Source of the DNA: Tessaracoccus sp. MC1679
GTDB lineage: Bacteria > Actinomycetota > Actinomycetes > Propionibacteriales > Propionibacteriaceae
Direction of reading: 5' to 3'
Assembly (NCBI RefSeq): GCF_014164775.1
Contig: NZ_JACJGB010000001.1
Span: 310,001 to 374,000, forward strand
Length of the DNA stretch: 64,000 nucleotides
Translations under genes and position numbers: made by a program
Shown: positions 15,780-25,609 of the stretch, one piece after another
Layout: every line of letters begins with the position of its first letter
Numbering within the stretch: the first letter of the stretch is position 1
Notes under the pieces: model-generated
What the model was told of the DNA's origin: nothing
The model's database searches: none
The model's input: only the letters and a program-made list of their open reading frames with translations

Positions 15780-17957
15780 ATGGAGCAGTCACAGCACCAG
15801 AACCATCACACCTCCCCCGACCCACACGCTGGCCATGCCGATCACGGCGGCGTGGCGGTCGACGACAACCACGCCGGCCACAGCACCCACGGGCAGGCGA
15901 TGCCCCACGGCGCCGCCCACTCCGGGGCAGACGATAAGCAGGTCCACTCTCACGGGGAGCACGCCGGACACTCGACGGCGATGTTCAAGAACCGCTTCTG
16001 GGTGTCCCTGGCGCTGACCATCCCGGTGGTGGTCTTCAGCCCCATGGTGGCGCACCTGCTCGGATACCACCTGCCGGAATTCCCCGGCTCCACGTGGATC
16101 GCGCCCGTCCTCGGCACCGCGATCTTCGCCTACGGCGGGGTGCCGTTCCTCAAGGGCGGCTGGCGCGAGCTGAAGACCCGACAGCCGGGGATGATGCTGC
16201 TGATCTCGCTGGCCATCAGCGTCGCGTTCGCGGCCTCGTGGGTCACCACGCTCGGCATCGGCGGCTTCGAGCTCGACTTCTGGTGGGAGCTGGCGCTGCT
16301 GGTGACCATCATGCTGCTCGGCCACTGGATGGAGATGCGGGCGCTCGGCGCCGCCTCCTCGGCTCTCGACGCGCTGGCAGAACTGCTGCCCAGCGAGGCG
16401 GAGCGGGTGACCGACGACGGGACGGTCGTCGTCCCGATCGCGGAACTGGCGGTCGACGACGTGGTGCTCGTCCGCGCGGGCGCCCGGGTGCCTGCGGACG
16501 GGACGATCGTCGAGGGCGCGGCGGAGTTCGATGAGTCGATGATCACCGGGGAGTCGCAGCCAGTGGCGCGGGGCGAGGGCGAGCGCGTCGTCGCCGGCAC
16601 CGTCGCCACGGACAACACGGTGCGGGTGCGGGTCGAGGCCACCGGCGACGACACCGCCCTGGCAGGGATCCAGCGGATGGTGGCCGACGCTCAGGCCTCG
16701 TCGTCGCGGGCGCAGGCCCTGGCCGACCGGGCCGCCGCGCTGCTGTTCTGGTTCGCGCTCGGCGCGGGCATCCTGACCGCCATCGCGTGGACCCTGCTCG
16801 GCAGCCCCGACCAGGCCGTGGTGCGGACCGTCACCGTGCTGGTCATCGCCTGCCCCCACGCACTGGGCCTGGCGATCCCGCTTGTCATCGCGATCTCCAC
16901 TGAGCGCGCCGCCAAGAACGGCGTGCTGATCAAGGACCGCATGGCGCTGGAGCGGATGCGCACCATCGACGTGGTGCTGTTCGACAAGACCGGCACGCTG
17001 ACGGAGGGCGCGCACGCGGTGACGGATGTCGCCGCGGCCGGGGTGTCCGAGGCGGAGCTGCTGTCCCTGGCGGCCGCAGCCGAGGCAGACAGCGAGCACC
17101 CCGTCGCGCGGGCGATCGTCGCGGCGGCCGCCGAGCACCCGGAGGCGTCGGGCATGCGACTGCGCGGGACAGACTTCTCCGCCTCCACCGGCCGCGGGGT
17201 GCGGGCCACCGTCGACGGCTCGATCATCCAGGTGGGCGGGCCTACCCTGCTGCGCGAGCTGGGGCTGAAGACGCCGTCGGCCCTCACGGAGCAGACGGGA
17301 TCGTGGTCCGGGCGGGGAGCCGGCGTGCTGCACGTCATCCGCGACGGCGAGGTGATCGGGGCGGTCGCCGTCGAGGACAAGGTCCGCGCGGAGTCGAAGG
17401 CTGCGGTCAGGGCGCTGCAGGATCGCGGCGTGCGGGTGGCGATGGTCACCGGCGACGCACGGCAGGTCGCCGAGGCCGTCGGCGCCGAGCTGGGCATCGA
17501 CGAGGTGTTCGCCGAGGTGCTGCCGCAGGACAAGGACACCAAGGTGACCGAGCTGCAGGGTCGCGGGCTGACCGTGGCGATGGTGGGCGACGGCGTCAAC
17601 GACGCCCCGGCCCTGGCTCGCGCCGAGGTGGGGATCGCGATCGGGGCCGGGACGGACGTCGCGATGGAGTCGGCCGGCGTGGTGCTGGCGGGCAACGACC
17701 CACGGGCGGTGCTGTCCATGATCGACCTGTCGCGGGCGAGTTACCGCAAGATGATCCAGAACCTGGTGTGGGCGGCGGGCTACAACATCGTCGCGGTGCC
17801 GCTGGCCGCCGGCGTGCTGGCGCCCATCGGGGTGGTGCTGTCCCCGGCGGTGGGGGCGGTGCTGATGTCGTTGTCGACGATCATCGTGGCGCTGAACGCA
17901 CAGCTGCTGCGTCGCATCGATCTGGATCCCGATCACCTCGCCTCTCCCGCTGGCTGA
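15780..17957 (+). CDS. copB: CopB-type copper-translocating P1B-ATPase
   Basis: A 725-residue heavy-metal P-type ATPase. The first about 65 residues are His-rich (repeated HxGH and HxxxHGxH), typical of CopB. The membrane metal site is CPH (Cys358) rather than CPC, which places it in the P1B-3/CopB group exporting Cu(II) or Cu(I). TGES, phosphorylated Asp402 in DKTGT, SEHPVARA and GDGVNDAPAL are intact. There is no N-terminal HMA domain. The ATG at 15780 has no ribosome binding site and sits 8 nt after a -10 box. The CsoR-type operator indicates copper induction; the regulator must be encoded elsewhere. Confidence 0.93.
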   Translation: MEQSQHQNHHTSPDPHAGHADHGGVAVDDNHAGHSTHGQAMPHGAAHSGADDKQVHSHGEHAGHSTAMFKNRFWVSLALTIPVVVFSPMVAHLLGYHLPEFPGSTWIAPVLGTAIFAYGGVPFLKGGWRELKTRQPGMMLLISLAISVAFAASWVTTLGIGGFELDFWWELALLVTIMLLGHWMEMRALGAASSALDALAELLPSEAERVTDDGTVVVPIAELAVDDVVLVRAGARVPADGTIVEGAAEFDESMITGESQPVARGEGERVVAGTVATDNTVRVRVEATGDDTALAGIQRMVADAQASSSRAQALADRAAALLFWFALGAGILTAIAWTLLGSPDQAVVRTVTVLVIACPHALGLAIPLVIAISTERAAKNGVLIKDRMALERMRTIDVVLFDKTGTLTEGAHAVTDVAAAGVSEAELLSLAAAAEADSEHPVARAIVAAAAEHPEASGMRLRGTDFSASTGRGVRATVDGSIIQVGGPTLLRELGLKTPSALTEQTGSWSGRGAGVLHVIRDGEVIGAVAVEDKVRAESKAAVRALQDRGVRVAMVTGDARQVAEAVGAELGIDEVFAEVLPQDKDTKVTELQGRGLTVAMVGDGVNDAPALARAEVGIAIGAGTDVAMESAGVVLAGNDPRAVLSMIDLSRASYRKMIQNLVWAAGYNIVAVPLAAGVLAPIGVVLSPAVGAVLMSLSTIIVALNAQLLRRIDLDPDHLASPAG

Positions 17958-18135
17958 GGCGCGAGGAGCGGAGCGACGAGCCCCTCCCGCTGGCTGAGGC
18001 GCGAGGAGCGACGAGCCCCCTCCCGCTGGCTGAGGCGCAAGGAGCGAAGCGACGAGCCTCGAAGCCTAAGAAACGCTCCTTGTCAGCTCACGTTTCATAG
18101 GCTTCGAGGCCGCTGCGCGGCACCTCAGCCAGCGG
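17947..18135 (+). repeat. Palindromic repeat family A, copy A3 with triplicated left end
   Basis: Three successive copies of the b-type end (each GCTGGCTGAGGCGC followed by GGAGCG and GACGAGCC) precede one complete core and a right a-type hairpin ending CCTCAGCCAGCGG. It starts inside the last codons of copB and fills most of the space before the convergent ZIP transporter gene. The three b-ends differ by small deletions. Confidence 0.85.
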
Positions 18136-18162
18136 GGACGGGCGGCCGGGGCCCCGTGTCCC

Positions 18163-18969
18163 TCAGGCCGCGGCGAACAGGACCAGGCTCGCGGCGACGA
18201 TCGCCATCCCGGCGAGCATGCCGTAGATGGTCTGGTGCTTGTCCGTCTGGTAGCGCCACGACGCCTGCAGCATCTCGTCCAGCGCAAGGAACACCATCAT
18301 CCCGGCCACCAGCCCGTAGAACAGTCCCAGCACGGACTCCGGTACCACCCAGCTGATCAGAGCCGCGGCCACCAAGGCGCCGATGGGCTCCGTCAACCCG
18401 GAGACGGTGGCCCACCAGAAGGCCTTGCCCCGCGACCCCGTCGCCGCATAGACCGGCGCCGCGACAGCGATGCCCTCCGGCACGTTGTGGATCGCGACGG
18501 CGACGGCGAGCGTCAGGCCGATCTTCGGGTCCTGGTAGGTGCTGAAGAACGTGGCCATGCCCTCGGGGAAGTTGTGCAGCCCCAGCACCAGCCCTACGAG
18601 GAGGCCGCTCCGGAGCAGGCGAGTGTTGCGCGCCGCGTCCTTGGACCCCATGGCCGCCTCGCGGCCCTCGATCTCGCTCGGGTTCAGCGAGGCGGGGAGC
18701 AGCCGGTCGATCGCCAGGACAAGGAGGATGCCGACGAAGAACGCGGCGAAGACAAGCGCCTCGGCCGTGGCCAGCGAGTAGGTCTCCGCCATCCATTGGA
18801 TGCCCAGCGGCAGGATCTGCATGAAGGAGATCATCAGCATGGCGCCTGCTGCGAACGCCAGCGCGACGGCCAGGAACCGACGCCCCAACGTCTTGCGGCG
18901 CACCACCAGAAGCCCGCCGATGGAGGTGGCCAGACCGGCGAACAGCGAGACAAGAAGCGCAAGGATCAT
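18163..18969 (-). CDS. zupT: ZIP family metal transporter (ZupT-like)
   Basis: A 268-residue, eight-helix ZIP importer for Zn2+ or other divalent metals. The two signature metal-binding helices are present: GLHNFPEGMATF and IHNVPEGIAVAAPV, giving the HN(F/V)PEG motif twice. The loop after helix 3 (about residues 90-115) is acidic and short. It converges with copB across repeat A3. The neighbourhood suggests a metal-homeostasis pairing, but no shared regulation is visible. Confidence 0.92.
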   Translation of the reverse strand: MILALLVSLFAGLATSIGGLLVVRRKTLGRRFLAVALAFAAGAMLMISFMQILPLGIQWMAETYSLATAEALVFAAFFVGILLVLAIDRLLPASLNPSEIEGREAAMGSKDAARNTRLLRSGLLVGLVLGLHNFPEGMATFFSTYQDPKIGLTLAVAVAIHNVPEGIAVAAPVYAATGSRGKAFWWATVSGLTEPIGALVAAALISWVVPESVLGLFYGLVAGMMVFLALDEMLQASWRYQTDKHQTIYGMLAGMAIVAASLVLFAAA

Positions 18970-18987
18970 CGTGCGCTCAGGCTAGCG

Positions 18988-20253
18988 CTAGGCCATGGCG
19001 CCGATGGCCGCCTGCCGCGGGCGCCGCCACATTCCGCGGGTGGAGTCCACCACGTCGCCCACCGCGGCGCGGGCGGCCGAGGCCACCTCCGCCCACTGGC
19101 TCGTGCCCGGCTTCTTGTTGGGCAGGGAGTACCTGAACACCTTGCCCCACGCGGAGGCCACCTGCTTGGGCAGCGGCCCTGTGACGTAGCGCAGGTGATA
19201 GCGCTGCATGAGCGCCTGGACCCTCGGGGAGATCTCGGCATAGCGGTTGCTAGGCATGTCTGGGAACAGGTGGTGCTCCACCTGGTGGGACAGGTGCCCG
19301 GTCATGATGTGCATGAGCTTGCTGCCCGAGATGTTGGCCGACCCGAGCATCTGCCGCACGTACCACTCGCCCCGCGTCTCGCCCTCGATGGACTCCGTCT
19401 CGAACGTCTCCACGCCCTCGGGGAAGTGGCCGCAGAAGATCACCGAGTGCGTCCACACGTTGCGGGCGGTGTTGGCGATCGCGTTGGCCATCAGCGTCGA
19501 CAGCGCGGAGGGCCCCGACAGCAACGGGTGCACCAGGTAGTCCTTCGTCATCTGGGTGCGGATCTTGGCGAAGACCTTCTTCAGGTCCTCCCGGAACACC
19601 TGCTTGTCCTTGGTCCCCTCGCTCCAGCCCTTGAGGTCGAGGTCGTAGGCCGCGATGCCGTACTCGAAGAACAGCGCCGTGAAGAAGTTGGTCACCGGCT
19701 GGAACAGGTGCAGCAGCTTCCACTCCTGGTCCGGGTCCACGCGCAGCACGTTGTAGCCGAGGTCGTTGTCCATGCCCACGACGTTGGTGTAGGTGTGGTG
19801 CTCGACGTTGTGGGACTTCTTCCACTGCTCGGCGGGCGAGGCGAAGTCCCACTCCCACGTGCTGGAGTGGATCTTCTCGTCGCGCATCCAATCCCACTGG
19901 CCGTGGAGGATGTTGTGCCCGATCTCGGTGTTCTCGATGATCTTGGCCACCGTCAGCCCCGTGGTGCCGAGGACGAACGCGGGCGGGAACCTGGAGAACA
20001 ACAGCACGACGCGGCTGGCCAGCTCCAGGGAGCGCTGCGTCCTGATCACACGCCGGATGTAGGCGGCGTCGTCGGATCCGCGGCTGGCCATGATCTCGTC
20101 GCGGATGGCGTCAAGCTCGCGACCGATGTCCTCGATGTCCTCGGGGCTGAGGTGGGCGATGGGATTGTGCTTGCCGCTGGCCGAGATCTCGGCTCGTTCC
20201 TGCGGGCGGGAGGTGGTGATGCGGTTCGGGCGGTTCTGGACTGTCTCGGTCAT
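18988..20253 (-). CDS. Membrane fatty acid desaturase (DesA3-like acyl-CoA desaturase)
   Basis: A 421-residue membrane di-iron desaturase. Histidine boxes are clear: HNILHG, HNVEHH and HQVEHH, the last with the preceding MTGHLSHQ context. It resembles the mycobacterial stearoyl-CoA delta-9 desaturase DesA3 (Rv3229c), and the gene follows a reductase just as DesA3 follows Rv3230c. ATG 20253 (MTETVQNRPN) has AAGG upstream and is preferred over the longer frame from 20328, which runs into the reductase end. It lies 10 nt downstream of the reductase stop, so the two form one operon. Confidence 0.92.
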   Translation of the reverse strand: MTETVQNRPNRITTSRPQERAEISASGKHNPIAHLSPEDIEDIGRELDAIRDEIMASRGSDDAAYIRRVIRTQRSLELASRVVLLFSRFPPAFVLGTTGLTVAKIIENTEIGHNILHGQWDWMRDEKIHSSTWEWDFASPAEQWKKSHNVEHHTYTNVVGMDNDLGYNVLRVDPDQEWKLLHLFQPVTNFFTALFFEYGIAAYDLDLKGWSEGTKDKQVFREDLKKVFAKIRTQMTKDYLVHPLLSGPSALSTLMANAIANTARNVWTHSVIFCGHFPEGVETFETESIEGETRGEWYVRQMLGSANISGSKLMHIMTGHLSHQVEHHLFPDMPSNRYAEISPRVQALMQRYHLRYVTGPLPKQVASAWGKVFRYSLPNKKPGTSQWAEVASAARAAVGDVVDSTRGMWRRPRQAAIGAMA

Positions 20254-20263
20254 GGTGAGGCCT

Positions 20264-21382
20264 TCAGATTCGGAGATGGCATGGACCGGCCGCAGCCGAC
20301 ACACAGGTCTGGATGATGACGGGGTCATCGGGGTTGGCGGTGGTCAGGTCCCCCGTGCGGAGGTCGCGGACACTGCCCTCGGTCATGGGGACGACGCAGT
20401 TGAAGCAGATGCCCATCCGGCAGCCCGACGGCATCAGCACGCCGGCTTCCTCGCCCGCGTCGAGCAGGGTGGTGGAGGCGTCGGCCGCGGTGGTGATTCC
20501 TGAGCGTGTGAAGGTGATCTCCCCGCCCTCGCCGACGGCGTGGATCCGGGGGCGGAACCGCTCGGTGTGCAGGTGGTCGGCCAGGCCGGCGTCGGCCCAG
20601 TGTGCCTCGGCGTCGTCGAGCAGGGCGGTGGGGCCGCAGGCCCAGGTGTGCCGGGTGCGCCAATCCGGGACGACGGAGTCGAGCTCGGTCACGGGCAGCA
20701 CGCCCGCCGCCCTCGTGAAGCGGGTGATCAGCCGGATCCGACCCGCGTCGGCGAGCGCCCGGAGCTCGGTGCGGAACAGCATCTCCTCGGGGGTGGGCGC
20801 GGAGTGGACCACCACCACGTCCCGCGGCAGCGGCGAGTTGCGCAGCATCCCCATGACGGGGGTGATCCCGCTGCCGGCGGTGAGGAACAGCACGGCGTCC
20901 GGCACCTGGCTGGGGAGGACGAAGTCTCCCGTGGCCTGGTCCAGCAGGATCACGGCCCCGGGCCTGAGGTGCGCCTTGACGTAGTTGCTGACCTTGCCCT
21001 CAGCGATGGCCCGGATGGTCAGCGTGATGGTGCCCGCGTCGTTGACCGGGCTGGTGATGGAGTAGGCGCGCCACTGGCGGACCCCGTCGACGTCCACGCC
21101 GATGCGGGTGTACTGGCCGGGCTTGTGGGTGCGCCACCCGCGCCCCGGCCTGATGACCACCGTGGTGGCGCTGGCGGTCTCGGGGCGGACTGCCACGACG
21201 CGGCCGCGCAGGTCCGCGCCGGAGCGCAGCGGGTCGATCAGGTCAAGGAAGTCCTCGGGGAGCAGTGGCGTGGCGAGCGCCTCGGCCACCTTCCGGGCCC
21301 CCGAGCGGGCCTGTCTCAGCACGCGCTTGACCACCGAGCTGTGCGCCTGAGGCGGGGCGCCGGTGGCGCCCTGAAGAGTCAT
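20264..21382 (-). CDS. Flavodoxin-reductase-like oxidoreductase with C-terminal 2Fe-2S ferredoxin domain
   Basis: A 372-residue electron-transfer protein: FAD-binding RAYSITSP motif, NAD(P)-binding TAGSGITPVMGML and CGP segments, then a plant-type ferredoxin with the four-cysteine pattern CRMGICFNC...TCVS. It corresponds to Rv3230c, the reductase supplying electrons to DesA3, and is the promoter-proximal partner of the desaturase. The ATG at 21382 lies on the edge of an inverted repeat and 8 nt after TAACCT, with no strong ribosome binding site, so leaderless initiation is likely. Confidence 0.92.
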   Translation of the reverse strand: MTLQGATGAPPQAHSSVVKRVLRQARSGARKVAEALATPLLPEDFLDLIDPLRSGADLRGRVVAVRPETASATTVVIRPGRGWRTHKPGQYTRIGVDVDGVRQWRAYSITSPVNDAGTITLTIRAIAEGKVSNYVKAHLRPGAVILLDQATGDFVLPSQVPDAVLFLTAGSGITPVMGMLRNSPLPRDVVVVHSAPTPEEMLFRTELRALADAGRIRLITRFTRAAGVLPVTELDSVVPDWRTRHTWACGPTALLDDAEAHWADAGLADHLHTERFRPRIHAVGEGGEITFTRSGITTAADASTTLLDAGEEAGVLMPSGCRMGICFNCVVPMTEGSVRDLRTGDLTTANPDDPVIIQTCVSAAAGPCHLRI

Positions 21383-21411
21383 TACCTACAAGGTTACGCT
21401 ACCGTAGGTAA
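21382..21411 (-). promoter_or_regulatory. Promoter/operator of the reductase-desaturase operon
   Basis: Inverted repeat with perfect 8-bp arms, TTACCTAC (21382-21389) and GTAGGTAA (21404-21411), spanning the -10-like TAACCT (21391-21396, minus strand) and touching the start codon. The arrangement fits repression by a dimeric, fatty-acid-responsive TetR-type regulator, as known for mycobacterial desA3; no such regulator gene is nearby. Confidence 0.5.
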
Positions 21412-21436
21412 GCGCTCAAACAGCGCGTTTCAGCCC

Positions 21437-21994
21437 CTAGCCGGGGCGTCTGAGCGCGGCCACCAGACCCACCGTCGCCGAGGCCAGGGCGAGCGACCCC
21501 GCGACCACCCACCAGAGCCCGAGCGCATCGTCGGGCAGGGCGGTCAGGACGATCACTCCGGCCCCCACCGCGACACTCACGCCCACGAAACCCGCCAGCC
21601 CTCGCACCATCCGGTGAGCCGCGCGGCCGGTGATCGTCGCGTACGACGGCGCCGCCGCGGCGAACGCGACGCTCAGGTGGAACACGGCCACCAGGCCGGC
21701 CACCGCCAGCCACTCCCACCACGACGAGCCCGCGCCCCCGGACAGCCACGACAGGGCGACGACGGCGACCAGCCCCAGCGGTGCCGCGGAGTCCGGGCGC
21801 ACCACCGACGCGAACGCCATCAGCACCGCGACCGCAAACAGGGCGGACGAGACCACCGTCGGGAACCACACCGCGCACAGGGCCGCGGTGGACAGGCCCG
21901 ACGCGAGGACCACCATCCGCAGCACCCACTGCTGACCACTGGTGATCCGCAGCGCGTAGATCCACGCGGCGACCAGTTCGGCGAGGTCCCTCAT
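21437..21994 (-). CDS. Membrane protein of unknown function, last gene of the MoxR operon
   Basis: A 185-residue hydrophobic protein with about five or six transmembrane segments (VVLASGLSTAALCAVWFP; LFAVAVLMAFASVV; LGLVAVVALSWLSGG; WLAVAGLVAVFHLSVAFAA; GVSVAVGAGVIVLTAL; VVAGSLALASATVGLVAALRR). I do not recognise the family. The ATG at 21994 overlaps the DUF58 stop by 4 bp, so it is co-translated as the fifth member of the MoxR cluster. Confidence 0.82.
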   Translation of the reverse strand: MRDLAELVAAWIYALRITSGQQWVLRMVVLASGLSTAALCAVWFPTVVSSALFAVAVLMAFASVVRPDSAAPLGLVAVVALSWLSGGAGSSWWEWLAVAGLVAVFHLSVAFAAAAPSYATITGRAAHRMVRGLAGFVGVSVAVGAGVIVLTALPDDALGLWWVVAGSLALASATVGLVAALRRPG

Positions 21995-23273
21995 CGGCCG
22001 AGCACCCGCCTCGGGGCGGAGCGCGCCGCCTCCATCGAGAGCAGCACGCTCGCCAGGCTGCTCGTCCCACGCCACGGAGTCACCGGGATGCCGATGCCGC
22101 GCAGCCGCTCGATGGCGTCGTCGCGCTCCATCCGGCGCATCATCCAGGCCTCGCCGAGGAAGGTGTCGCGGCGGAAAGCCCCGATGTCCTCGAACCGCCC
22201 GATCCCCTCCGGCAGCGTGTCCACCGCGATCACCTCCGCACCGAGTCTGCGGAGCCGCACCAGTTCGTCCTGCGACTCCCGCTCCAGCAGCGGCGAGCAG
22301 AAGAACACCAGCATCCCGCTGGTCACCGTGCCGACGGGCCGCAGCATGTCCCAGTCCGGCACGCTGCGATTCGCCCGCGACAGCACGTTGAGCACCACCC
22401 TCGCCTGGCGGGGCCCGGTGCCGGAGCGGACATGGCCGATCCGTCGGCCGAGGTCGTGGACCGCCACGCGGTCCCCGAAGCCGACGTAGTGGCGGGAGAT
22501 CGCCGCGACCGCGCGCACCGTCGCATCCAGGCTCGTGGGCGCCGTCGGATCCGCGGGGACCACGTCGAGGAGGGTGTCGACGACGATGAGGACGTCCGTG
22601 TCGCGCTCGGTCAGCGTCGAGTTGACGTGCACCTTCCCCAGCCGCGACGTCACCCGCCAGTTGATCCGCCTCAGCCTGTCCCCGGGGCGGAACTCGCGCA
22701 CATCGGCCAGGTCGCTGCCGTCGCCACGATGCCGAGAGCGGTGCATGCCGACGATGCCGATCGGATGGGCCACCCCGCTGCCGCCCTCCAGCGTCGAGGA
22801 CGCCGGCCGCACGGTGATCTGCACGCGGGGCAGCGCGGCCGAGGCGCGCCAGCTCCCGCTCAGGTCCGCCACGGACACCGAGCCGGGGCCCACGTCGTAG
22901 CGACCCCAGCGCTCGGGCTGCACCGCGACACTCGAGCCCTCAACGGCCACCGCATCCAGCACCGTGCCGGCGTCGGGCTCCACCGCGATCCCCGGCCGCA
23001 CCGGCCACTGCAGCGTGACAACGGACGACGGCCACGCCTGCGACGCGCGAGTCACCAGCGGCACCGACTCCCCCTCGGGCACCACCACCGCCTTCGGCCT
23101 CACCTCCACTTCGGGTTCGCCGCGCCGTCGAACCGCCCACGCCCACGCCAGGTGGACGACGAAGGGCGCCATCAGGACCGCGACGTCGGCCCGCTGCGCG
23201 ACGATCGCGAGCACGCCCAGCACCGCCGCGACCCCGAGGGACCGCAGCAGCGCGGGGGTGTGCGTGACCTGCA

Positions 23274-23274
<1 letters not shown>
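21991..23274 (-). CDS. DUF58 domain protein
   Basis: A 427-residue protein of the MoxR-associated DUF58 (vWA-like) family. Two N-terminal helices are followed by a beta-rich region and the signature DVREFRPGDRLRRINWRVTSRLGKVHVN (about residues 190-217), then an acidic vWA-type segment DTDVLIVVDTLLDVVP. Such proteins act with MoxR AAA ATPases in assembling or activating cell-envelope complexes. Start and stop both overlap neighbours by 4 bp, indicating translational coupling. The ATG at 23274 is chosen because the upstream extension lies inside the moxR gene. Confidence 0.92.
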
Positions 23275-24244
<970 letters not shown>

Positions 24245-24248
<4 letters not shown>

Positions 24249-24760
24249 AGCGAATCGATCTCCTTGAGGTGGGCGTGCAAGGTCTTGCGGTTGAGCACCT
24301 GGGGGTGCTCGGCCTCCGCGCTGCGGAGGTAGGTCAGCAGCGCGGGCGAGAGGTGTGCGTCGGCGCCGTCGAGGGGGTCGGCGCCGCGGGCGGGTCGATC
24401 GATGCGCCCGGAGGTGACCAGGCGCCTCACGGTGAGCTCGGTGAGTTGGCGGGCGACGCGCCGGGAGTCGAAGCCCCGGCCCGGCTGCGCGTGGGCGAGG
24501 ACCGAGGCGAGGCGGCGGGTGCGGATGTCGGCCTGGAAGTGCGGGGAGCGGGTGTGCCAGGACGGCTGCTTCCACTCCGGCTGGTCCGCGGCGGGCAGGA
24601 CCTGGTTGACGGCCCACGACGCCGCGGCCGCCACCATTCCGGCGACAAGCGCCAGGGTGGGCTCGACTCGGAGATAGGCCACGTCGTCGATCAGGATGAA
24701 CAGCGAGGCGACGCCGATCCCGACGGCGAGCCGGGCGATGAGGCTCCATGCGGCCGTCAC
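24245..24760 (-). CDS. Small membrane protein of the MoxR operon, unknown family
   Basis: A 171-residue protein. Two N-terminal helices (AVGIGVASLFILIDDVAYL; LALVAGMVAAAASWAVNQVL) precede a soluble, Arg/His-rich C-terminal domain (TRRLASVLAHAQPGRGFDSRRVARQLTEL...). The start is a GTG overlapping the DUF4129 stop by 4 bp. Position in MoxR clusters is typically occupied by poorly conserved membrane proteins of this kind. No catalytic motif is visible. Confidence 0.82.
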
Positions 24761-25485
24761 GGCGCCGCCCTCCCGCTGAGCTGCGCGCTGAGGGCCTCAA
24801 GGGCGGAGACGGCACGGTCGCGGTGGGCGTCCGTGAGCTCGTGGGTGGAGAACATCGCCTGGCGATACAACTCGGCGAGTTCCTCGAGGGCCGCGGCGTC
24901 CACCACCGCCCGGCTCAGCACCTCGACGGTGAACTCCTGGGACGTCTGCGCGGGCTTCCTGAAGATGCCCGACGAGACCGCGGCCTGCTCGAGCCGCCGC
25001 CAGCACGCGATGACGGCGCCGTCGACGGCCATGCCCAGACGGAGCTCCTCGACCGTCTCGTCCAGCGCCTCGACCAGTTCCTCGTCGTCGATCTCCGGGA
25101 TCTCGGACTCGGCGCCGGTGGGTTCGGCAGCGTGCCGACGCTCGGTCCTGATCAGCTCACCGGACAGGCGGTAGAGGAAGGTCCCGATCAGCGCGAGGAG
25201 TGCGACGGCGGCAAGGATCCGGACCACATCGTCGGCCCACCCCGGCAGCACCAGAGGCTCCACGTCCGGCATGGGATACACCGGAGACTGTGACGGCAGC
25301 GGGTTGAGGCTGGGGAGGGGGACCTCGGGCCCGAGTGTCGCGGTGGGTGTGGGTCTGGGGAGGACCTCGACCAGCGGAGGCCGCGGGCTGGTGGCGCCGA
25401 GCGTGACAAGGATGAGGACAATGAGCGCGACGGCGATGACGAGGGGGAGGGTTCCGCCTCGTCGCGGCGGCTTCGGTGCGTCCAC
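24757..25485 (-). CDS. DUF4129 domain membrane protein, first gene of the MoxR operon
   Basis: A 242-residue protein: helix LPLVIAVALIVLILVTLGA, a Pro-rich extracytoplasmic segment, second helix VRILAAVALLALIGTFLYRLSG, then a cytosolic DUF4129-like helical domain with ACWRRLEQAAVSSGIFRKPAQTSQEF and ALEELAELYRQAMFS. The start is uncertain. GTG 25485 follows a TAGACT box by 8 nt (leaderless) and gives a normal N-terminus. A longer GTG start at 25587 would run through the hairpin at 25519-25577. It heads the overlapping five-gene cluster DUF4129, unknown, moxR, DUF58, membrane protein. Confidence 0.82.
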   Translation of the reverse strand: MDAPKPPRRGGTLPLVIAVALIVLILVTLGATSPRPPLVEVLPRPTPTATLGPEVPLPSLNPLPSQSPVYPMPDVEPLVLPGWADDVVRILAAVALLALIGTFLYRLSGELIRTERRHAAEPTGAESEIPEIDDEELVEALDETVEELRLGMAVDGAVIACWRRLEQAAVSSGIFRKPAQTSQEFTVEVLSRAVVDAAALEELAELYRQAMFSTHELTDAHRDRAVSALEALSAQLSGRAAP

Positions 25486-25518
25486 AAGGGTGGAGTCTAC
25501 GGACAGGCCTGCGGCAGT

Positions 25519-25577
25519 TGTTCCTCCAGAACGGTCCTCGAGGCCCTCAGGGGGGCGAGAGCGGTTCTGGAGGAACA
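25519..25577. terminator. Hairpin between mscS pseudogene and the MoxR operon
   Basis: Perfect 14-bp arms (25519-25532 and 25564-25577; GTTCCTCCAGAAC against GTTCTGGAGGAAC plus a T-A pair) enclose a 31-nt GC-rich loop. The location after the mscS 3' end and before the DUF4129 gene suits a terminator on the minus strand. The long loop leaves a regulatory role open. Confidence 0.5.
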
Positions 25578-25609
25578 CTGACCGCACGCTGGGCTCCTGC
25601 CGGGCGGGC

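Noticed and set aside
17947..18135. Repeat A3 as a CRISPR array
   Set aside because: The repeated units are palindromic ends with almost no spacer between them; there are no unique spacers of regular length and no cas genes.
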